A stretch of 64,000 nucleotides of DNA from CAVSXS01 sp963767715 (GTDB lineage Bacteria; Chloroflexota; Ktedonobacteria; Ktedonobacterales; Ktedonobacteraceae): NCBI GenBank assembly GCA_963767715.1, contig CAVYFA010000015.1, positions 124,001 to 188,000 of the forward strand, given 5' to 3'. A model generated the notes under the pieces. That model saw nothing but the letters and a program-made list of their open reading frames with translations. It made no database searches and was not told the origin of the DNA. Within the stretch, counting starts at the first letter, position 1. The number at the start of each line of letters is the position of its first letter. The position numbers were made by a program, and so were the translations under genes. Of the stretch, positions 57,960 to 64,000 are shown one piece after another.

Positions 57960-60006
57960 GCGCGGCTAGCCCCCGCGGCGGCCAGCTCTTCCAGGAAGGT
58001 CTGCTCGTCGATGACGCGCACGCCGAGCTCCTGGGCGCGCGCCAGCTTGCTCCCCGGCGCGGCGCCGGCGACCACGGTGTGGGTGCGCTTGCTGACGCTC
58101 GAGGACGGCGAGCCGCCCGAGCCCGCGGATGCGCTCCTCGGCCTCCGGGCGGGTCAGCGACTCCATGGAGCCCGTGAGCACCCAGGACTGGCCCTGCCAG
58201 GGACCGCCGGCGGCGGCGCGACCGGCTCGGCGGTGACGCCGGCTGCCTGCAGCCGGTCGCAGCAGGTCGCGCGCCCTCGTCAGTGGCGAACCAGCGGGCC
58301 ACGCTCTCGCGCGACCACCGGGCCGATGCCCTCGACGGCGGTGAGCTCCTCGGCGGACGCGGCGGCGAGCGCATCGATGCTGCCGAAATGTGCGGCGAGC
58401 AGGGCGGCGGTGTGCTCACCGACGTGGGGGAGGCCGAGCGCGTTGATGAGCGCGGGAGAGCGGCACCTTGCGCGCGCCGCGATGGCGTCGTGCAGCTTCT
58501 CGGCGGAGCGCTGCGCGAAGCCCTCGAGCGTGAGCAGCTGGTCGACGGTGACGTCGAAGAGGTCGGCGGCGTCGGCGACGAAGCCGGCGTCGACCAGCTG
58601 GTCGATGATCGCCTCGCCGAGCCCCTCGATGTTCATCCCGCGCGCGCGACGCGAAGTGGCGCAGGCGCTCGCGGCGCTGGGCGGGGCACAGCGGGTTGAC
58701 GCAGCGGCGCACCACCTCCCCGGGCTCGCGCACGAGCTCGCTGTCGCAGGCCGGGCAGTGGTTCGGCATCACCCAGGGCTCGGCACCCTTGGGTCGCTTC
58801 TCGAGCAGCGGGCGGACGATCTCGGGGATCACGTCGCCGGCCTTGTGGAGCAGCACGGTGTCGCCGATGCGCACGTCCTTGCGCGCCACCTCGTCCTCGT
58901 TGTGCAGCGTCGCACCGGCGCACCGTGGACCCGGCCACGAACACCGGGCGCAGGTGCGCGACCGGGGTGACCGCGCCGGTGCGGCCCACCTGCACGGCGA
59001 TGTCGAGCACCTCTGTCTCCACCTCCTCGGGCGGGAACTTGTAGGCGATCGCCCAGCGCGGCGAGCGCGACACCTTGCCCAGCTCCTCCTGCTGGGCCAG
59101 CGACGACACCTTGATGACCACGCCGTCGGTCTCGTAGTCGAGGTCGTGGCGCTTCTCCGCCCAGTGCTCGATGAAGGCCAGCACCTCGTCGACCGAGCCG
59201 GCGACGTGGCGGTGCGGGTTGACGCGGAAGCCGGCGCGTGCGAGCAGGTCGAGGACCTCGGCCTGGCTGCGCGGCCGTGCCCGGCGGCTCGAGCTGGTAC
59301 ATGAAGGTCGACAGGCCGCGCTTGGCCGTGACCGCCGGGTCGAGCTGGCGCACCGCGCCCGCCGCGGCGTTGCGCGGGTTGGCGTACGTGGGCTTGCCGG
59401 CCTCCTCGAGCTGCGCGTTGAAGCGCGGCGAAGCGCGCCTTGGGCAGGTACACCTCGCCGCGCACCTCGAACTCGCCGGGCAGGCCGCGGCGCGTCGTGG
59501 AGGCGCATCGGGCACGCTGCGGATGGTGCGCACGTTGGCGGTGACGTCCTCGCCCTCGACACCGTTGCCGCGCGTGGCCGCGCGCACGAAGCGCGCCGTC
59601 GCGGTAGGTCAGCGAGATGGCCAGGCCGTCGATCTTCAGCTCGCAGACGTAGGCGTCGACGTGGCCGGCGCCGCGCTCGGCGCGGGCGAAGAACGCCTCG
59701 ACCTCGGCGGCGCTGAAGGCGTTGCCCAGCGACAGCATCTGGCTGCGGTGGCGCACCTTGGTGAAGCTGTCCAGCGGCGCGCCGCCGACCCGCTGCGTCG
59801 GCGAGTCCGGCGTCTGCAGGCCCGGGTACTCGGTCTCCAGGTCGACGAGCTCGCGGAAGAGCGCGGTCGTACTCGGCGTCGGAGATCTCGGGGTCGTCGA
59901 GCACGTAGTAGCGGTGCGCGTGCTGGTCGAGCAGCGCGCGCAGCTCGGCGGCGCGCTCGCGGGCCGCCTCGGGGATCGTCGGCGCGTCGCTCATCGACGT
60001 GGCCAT
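57960..60006 (-). pseudogene. ligA: NAD-dependent DNA ligase, frameshifted throughout
   Basis: Joins nicks using NAD+. From the ATG at 60006: ERAAELRALLDQHAHRYYVL (domain Ia), then the adenylation motif ELKIDGLAISLTYRDGA with the catalytic Lys, then in changing frames TNEDEVARKD-like and RIGDTVLLHKAGDVIPEIV, the four-Cys zinc finger HCPACDSELVRE ... RRCVNPLCPAQRRERL, helix-hairpin-helix NIEGLGEAIIDQLVDAG, LPHVGEHTAALLAAHFGSID and a BRCT end LTGSMESLTRPEAEERIR. All expected domains of a roughly 680-residue LigA are there. About six indels break the frame, most likely errors in GC-rich sequence. The stop is uncertain (about 57,960). Confidence 0.88.
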
Positions 60007-60010
60007 GCGC

Positions 60011-62232
60011 TCAGTCGATGAGCGGGTAGATCGCCGAGTCGGCGACCGCGAAGATCTTCACGCCCGCGGTGTCGAACTTGATCACCACCTCCTCGCCCGA
60101 GCGCGTCATGGTGCTCTTGAGGATGGTGCCCTCACCGAGCTTGGGATGGGCGATGCGCATGCCCTCGCGGTAGCGCTGGGGGGCGAGCTCGACCGGGTTG
60201 GGGCGGACCGCGTGCGCATGCACGGCGGCGCGCACCGCGCCCGGCGTGCGCGGCGGCGACGGGCACCGCGGCGCCCGGGCGGCGCACGATGTCGAGCAGG
60301 TCGGCGGGGAGGTCGGCGAGGAACCGTGACGCCTCGGCCAGGTGCGGCGAGCCGTAGAGGTGACGGCGGAAGGCGTGCAGCACGTAGAGGCGGCGCTGCG
60401 CGCGCGTGACGCCGACGTAGGTGAGCCGGCGCTCCTCCTCGACGCCGCTGTCGCCCTCCTCCAGCGCGCGGATGTGCGGCAGCAGGCCCTCCTCCATCCC
60501 GGCCAGGAACACCACCGGGAACTCCAGGCCCTTGACCTGGTGCAGCGTGATCAGGGTCACGCCGTTCGCCGAGTCGTCGAGCGTGTCGACGTCGGCGACC
60601 AGCGCGACGTTCTCGAGGAACTGCGTCAGCCCCTGCGGCGGGGGCACGTCGGCGTACTCGCCGGCCAGGCCGATGAGCTCGGTAACGTTGGCCCAGCGCT
60701 CCTCGTTCTCCGGGGTGCCGTCGCGCAGCGCGCGCTGGTAGCCGGTGTCGTCGAGCACGCGGTCGAGGAACTGCGGCAGCGGCATCCGCTCCGACAGGTC
60801 GCGCGAGGTCGTCGATGAGCCGGCCGAACTCGGCCAGCGCGGCGCGCGCGGCGGGCGTGATCTCGGCGCTGTCGTCCAGCGCTCGCACCGCCTCGAACGG
60901 CGAGATGCGCTTGCGCCGCGCCAGCCGCTCGAGCTCGGCGACGGTGCGGTCGCCGATCTTGCGCCGCGGGCACGTTGACGACGCGGGCGAAGGAGACGCG
61001 CGTCGCGCGGGTTGGCGATCAGGCGCAGGTAGGCGAGCACGTCCTTGACCTCGCGGCGCTCGTAGAAGCGCAGGCCGCCGACGAGCCGGTAGGGGATGCC
61101 GCGGCGCAGCAGCACGTCCTCGAAGGCGCGCGACTGCGCGTTGGTGCGGTACAGGACGGCGCAGTCGCTCAGCGAGAAGCCCTCGCGGCCGATGAGCATC
61201 TCGATCTCACCGCAGACGGCGAGCGCCTCCTCCTGCTCGTCGTACACCGAGATCAGGCGCACCGGCTCACCGCCGCTGCGCTCGGTCCAGAGCTTCTTGG
61301 CCGCGCGGTCGCTGTTGTGCCGGATGACCGCGTGCGCCGCGTCGAGGATCACCTGCGTGGAGCGGTAGTTCTGCTCCAGGGTCACCACCGTGGCGTCCGG
61401 ATAGTCGCGGCGGAAGCTGAGGATGTTGCGGACATCGGCGCCCCTCCAGCCGAAGATCGACTGGTCATCGTCGCCGACGACGGTGAGGTTGCGGTGCCTC
61501 TCGGCGAGCAGCTTCACGAGCACGTACTGGGCGAGGTTGGTGTCCTGGTACTCGTCGACGAAGAGGTGGCGGAAGCGCGTCTGGTAGTCCTCGCGGACCG
61601 CGTCGCACTCGCGCAGCAGCTGCGACGGTGCGGACCAGCAGGTCGTCGAAGTCGAGCGCGTCGGCAGCGCGCATCTCCGCCTGGTAGGCGACGAAGGCGC
61701 GCGCGACCGTGGCCTCGTACGTCTCGCCGGCGTGCCTGGCCGCGTACGCGTGCGCGTCGAGCAGCTCGTTCTTGGCGGCGCTGATGAGCGTGGCCGACCT
61801 TGCTGACGGGAAGCGCTTGTCGTCGATGCCCTCGGCGGCCATCGCGCGCCGCAGCGCCGCGGCGCGGTCCGCCTCGTCGTAGATCGAGAACCCGCTGGGG
61901 ATGCCGATCGCGGCGCCGTCGCGGCGCAGGATGCGCGCGCCCAGCGCGTGGAAGGTGCCGATCCACATCCCCGACGTGCTGCCGCCGAGCAGCACCTCGA
62001 TGCGCCCGCGCATCTCGCGCGCCGCCTTGTTGGTGAAGGTGACCGCGCAGATCTCGTGCGGGCGGACGTCGCGGGTGGCGAGCACGTAGGCGATGCGATG
62101 GGTCAGCACCCGCGTCTTGCCGCTGCCCGCGCCGGCGAAGATCAGCAGCGGCCCGTCGGGCGCAACCACCGCCTCGCGCTGGGCGTCGTTGAGGTCGGCG
62201 AGGAGGGGCGTGGAGGGAGTGGTGGCGCTCAG
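60011..62232 (-). pseudogene. pcrA: UvrD/PcrA-type DNA helicase, frameshifted
   Basis: Superfamily 1A helicase for repair and plasmid or replication-fork processing. Starting at about 62232 (possibly CTG): LNDAQREAVVAPDGPLLIFA, Walker A GAGSGKTRVLTHRIAY, CAVTFTNKAAREMRGRIEVL, TFHALGARILRRDG. After frame changes near 61.6 kb: HRNLTVVGDDDQSIFGWRGAD (motif II/III), VVTLEQNYRSTQVILDAAH (IV), NGVTLITLHQVKGLEFPVVF (V), RRLTYVGVTRAQRRLYVLHA (VI) and the C-terminal KLGEGTILKSTMTRSGEEVV. All motifs are encoded across several frames. The stop at 60011 is 4 bases before ligA, so the two form one unit with ligA downstream. Confidence 0.9.
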
Positions 62233-63126
62233 GGTGCAGTGACTGTGGTGACCGCGCCGGCAGGCCGCGGAGGGGGGACGACCACAGCATTGTAGGAGTC
62301 GGGCCGCCGGTCCTCGATGAGGTCGTTGCGCGGGGTGCGGCGCCGCGCGGCGGCGGCGCGTGTCGAGGTCCACGTCGGCCACCAGCAGCGTCTCCTCGTC
62401 GGGCCCGGCCGGTCCGGCCACGCGGCCAGCCCTCGGCGCCGACGATGATCGAGCAGCCGAGGAAGCGCACGTCGCGCTCGACGCCGACCCGGTCCGCGCA
62501 CGCCATGACCACGGCGTTCTGCGCCGCGGTGGCCATCGCCACGATGTCGCCGAGGCAGTACCCGGCGCCGTCGTACACCTGCCGCCGGAACGACGCCACC
62601 CAGTTGGTGGGCACGGCGATGACCTCGGCGCCGGCCAGCGCGAGCGCGCGCACCGCCTCAGGGAACCAGAGGTCGAAGCAGATCACCATGCCGACCCGCC
62701 CGAAGGGGAGGTCGACGACGGGCAGCTCGCCACCGGGCTCGAACCACGACTTCTCGTCGTTGAAGAGGTGCAGCTTGCGGTAGGTGGCGAGGTGGCCCGC
62801 GGGGCCGACCACCACCGCGCTGTTGTGGCGGACCGCGCCGGCGCGCTCGTTGATGCCGACCACGCAGTGCATGCCCGCTGCGGCGCAGACCGCGCGTCAG
62901 CGCCTCGATGAGGTCGCCCTGCGCCGCCGTGCTCGGCGCTGGCGCGCCGCCTCGGCCTCGGACTCGAAGACGTAGCCGCTGGAGGCGAGCTCGGGGAGCA
63001 CCAGCGAGGTCGACCCGCTGCTGCGGCGGCCCGCCCCGCCCAGGCCACCGCTGCGGCGCGGTTGCCGTCGACATCGCCGACATGGGGCGCGTACTGCGCC
63101 ACCGCGATCCGGACGATCCGGCTCAT
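62229..63126 (-). pseudogene. Carbon-nitrogen hydrolase (nitrilase superfamily), frameshifted
   Basis: An amidase-type enzyme with the Glu-Lys-Cys triad. From the ATG at 63126, MSRIVRIAVAQYAPHVGDVD. The Glu is in the LVLPELASSGYVFE region (frame-shifted), Lys in TYRKLHLFNDEKSWFEPGG, and the nucleophile Cys in VGMVICFDLWFPEAVRALAL. TNWVASFRRQVYDGAGYCLG and AVVMACADRVGVERDVRFLG fit the N-carbamoyl-amidase or omega-amidase-like groups, but the substrate is not determinable. It ends with PPPRPAGAVTTVTAP and TGA at 62229, overlapping the helicase start. The ATG follows the alr stop by one base, so alr, nitrilase, pcrA and ligA lie in one minus-strand row. Confidence 0.85.
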
Positions 63127-63127
63127 C

Positions 63128-64000
63128 TCACGCCTCCGCTGCGCGTTGACGACGACCCTGGGCACCCGCGCCGACACCGCGCAGAGCACCTCGTAGGAGA
63201 TTGTGCCGATCGCGGCGGCGATGGCGGCCGCGTCGACCCGCAGCCCGTCCGCCTCGCCGAGCAGGACGACGGTGTCGCCCGCTGCGGACCTCCGGCGGCC
63301 TCGCTGACGTCGAGCGCCAGCTGGTCCATGCTGATGCGGCCGATCATCGGGCAGAGCGCACCGCCGGCGATGGCCGCGCCGCGGTTGCCGTTGCGGCGGT
63401 CGACCCCGTCGGCGTAGCCGGCGGCAACGGTGGCGACCCGGGTGCGCGCTCCGCCATCCACTCCTGCCGTAGCCGACGCTGTCGCCGGCGGCGACGTCCT
63501 TCACCTGGGTGACCACCGCGCAGACGCCGCAGCGCCGGGCGCAGCGTCGACGACGCCGTCACAGTGGGCGGGCGGGTAGCCGTACAGGGCGATGCCCGGC
63601 CGGACGATGTCGTGGTGCGTCTCCGCAAGCGCAGCGCCGCCGCGCTGTTGGCGCAGTGGAGCAAGCGCGTCGCCGAGCTGCTCGCGCGGGGCTCGACGAC
63701 CGCGACGAAGCGCTCGTGCTGGGCCAGCGGTGGCGGCCAGCGACGCCTCGTCGGCCGAGGCGAAGTGGGTGAAGATGCCCGCGACCACGACGTCGTCCGC
63801 GCGCGTCCGGCGAGGGCGTCGCGCATGACGTCGACGTCCTCGAGCCGCGTGCCCAGCCGGCCCATCCCGGTGTCGATCTTCCAGTGCACGCGCAGCGCGG
63901 CGTCCCGCGCGCGCGCGCGCGCCGCCGGGCGGCGGCGACATCCGCCGGCGTCGAACACGGCGACGTCGATGTCGCTGCGCGAGCCGCCGCGTCCATCTCG
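63128..64000 (-). pseudogene. alr: Alanine racemase, frameshifted and cut by the window edge
   Basis: PLP enzyme that makes D-alanine for peptidoglycan. Recognisable parts, in several frames: RVHWKIDTGMGRLGTRLED, LLHCANSAAALRL, DIVRPGIALYGYPPA, TQVKDVAAGDSVGYGR (the opposite-face catalytic Tyr region), RVATVAAGYADGVDRRNGNR and CPMIGRISMDQLALDVSEA. The stop TGA at 63128-63130 abuts the nitrilase ATG. The N-terminal part with the PLP-binding Lys lies beyond position 64000. As for its neighbours, the frame breaks probably reflect base-calling indels in GC-rich DNA. Confidence 0.87.

Overview
The window is a composite of two DNAs. Positions 1 to about 57,350 look like one bacterial chromosome of moderate-to-high GC, most likely Chloroflexota of the Ktedonobacteria type. 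This assignment is an inference from gene content: a Ser/Thr kinase with WD40 repeats, zinc-ribbon/Gln-rich membrane proteins, a DUF4012 protein, CHAT/NB-ARC/TPR proteins, a solitary 23S rRNA gene, and three families of dispersed intergenic repeats. At about 57,350 the sequence switches abruptly to very GC-rich, indel-ridden DNA carrying uvrC-ligA-pcrA-nitrilase-alr, an actinobacterial-looking block. Both genes at the join are cut in mid-domain, so it is probably a chimeric read or contig.

Layout. 1-5 kb: 4-hydroxyphenylpyruvate dioxygenase (partial), a kinase-WD40 sensor and a CoxG-like protein. 4.4-8.4 kb: an AT-richer patch with secreted proteins (a PsbP-like protein, an NlpC/P60 peptidase and a small exported protein), all carrying frameshifts. 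8.7-11.7 kb: an AhpD-like protein, an FAD monooxygenase fused to an F420/DDN-type domain, and a TetR regulator interrupted by an in-frame TAA. 12.8-30.3 kb: MFS transporter, TSUP/DUF1634 remnants, methyltransferase, GH13 amylase, zinc-ribbon membrane protein, CAP lipoprotein, DUF4012 protein, polyphosphate kinase 2, a Y-family polymerase without its metal ligands, a protein made only of Clp N-domains, a glutamate-synthase-like Fe-S flavoprotein and an M20 peptidase. 30.4-32.5 kb: an orphan frameshifted gene and remnants of a restriction-modification system. 32.6-36.1 kb: urocanate hydratase, a cupin and an FHA membrane protein.

36.2-45.2 kb is the most interesting block. It is one minus-strand cluster: a frameshifted CHAT-NB-ARC-TPR protein with C-terminal domain X, a TIR protein with a zinc-binding tail, a small multi-pass membrane protein, an intact CHAT-NB-ARC-TPR protein, and a stand-alone domain X protein. 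Several of these genes overlap by 1-4 bases. The architecture suggests a STAND-type sensor and cell-suicide or immunity module. The recurring domain X and the TIR/membrane partners make it a candidate for an undescribed system.

45.8-49.1 kb: an ABC-2 exporter pair and queG. 49.1-52.5 kb: a lone 23S rRNA unit with its own promoter, a processing stem and a terminator, but no adjacent 16S or 5S. 52.7-57.35 kb: a membrane/HTH protein, a small conserved-looking protein, an HxlR regulator, a NYN nuclease split by a low-complexity insert, and a truncated M42 peptidase.

Frameshifts recur in both parts of the contig. Many may be sequencing indels, so a 'pseudogene' call here means a broken reading frame as given, not proven decay.
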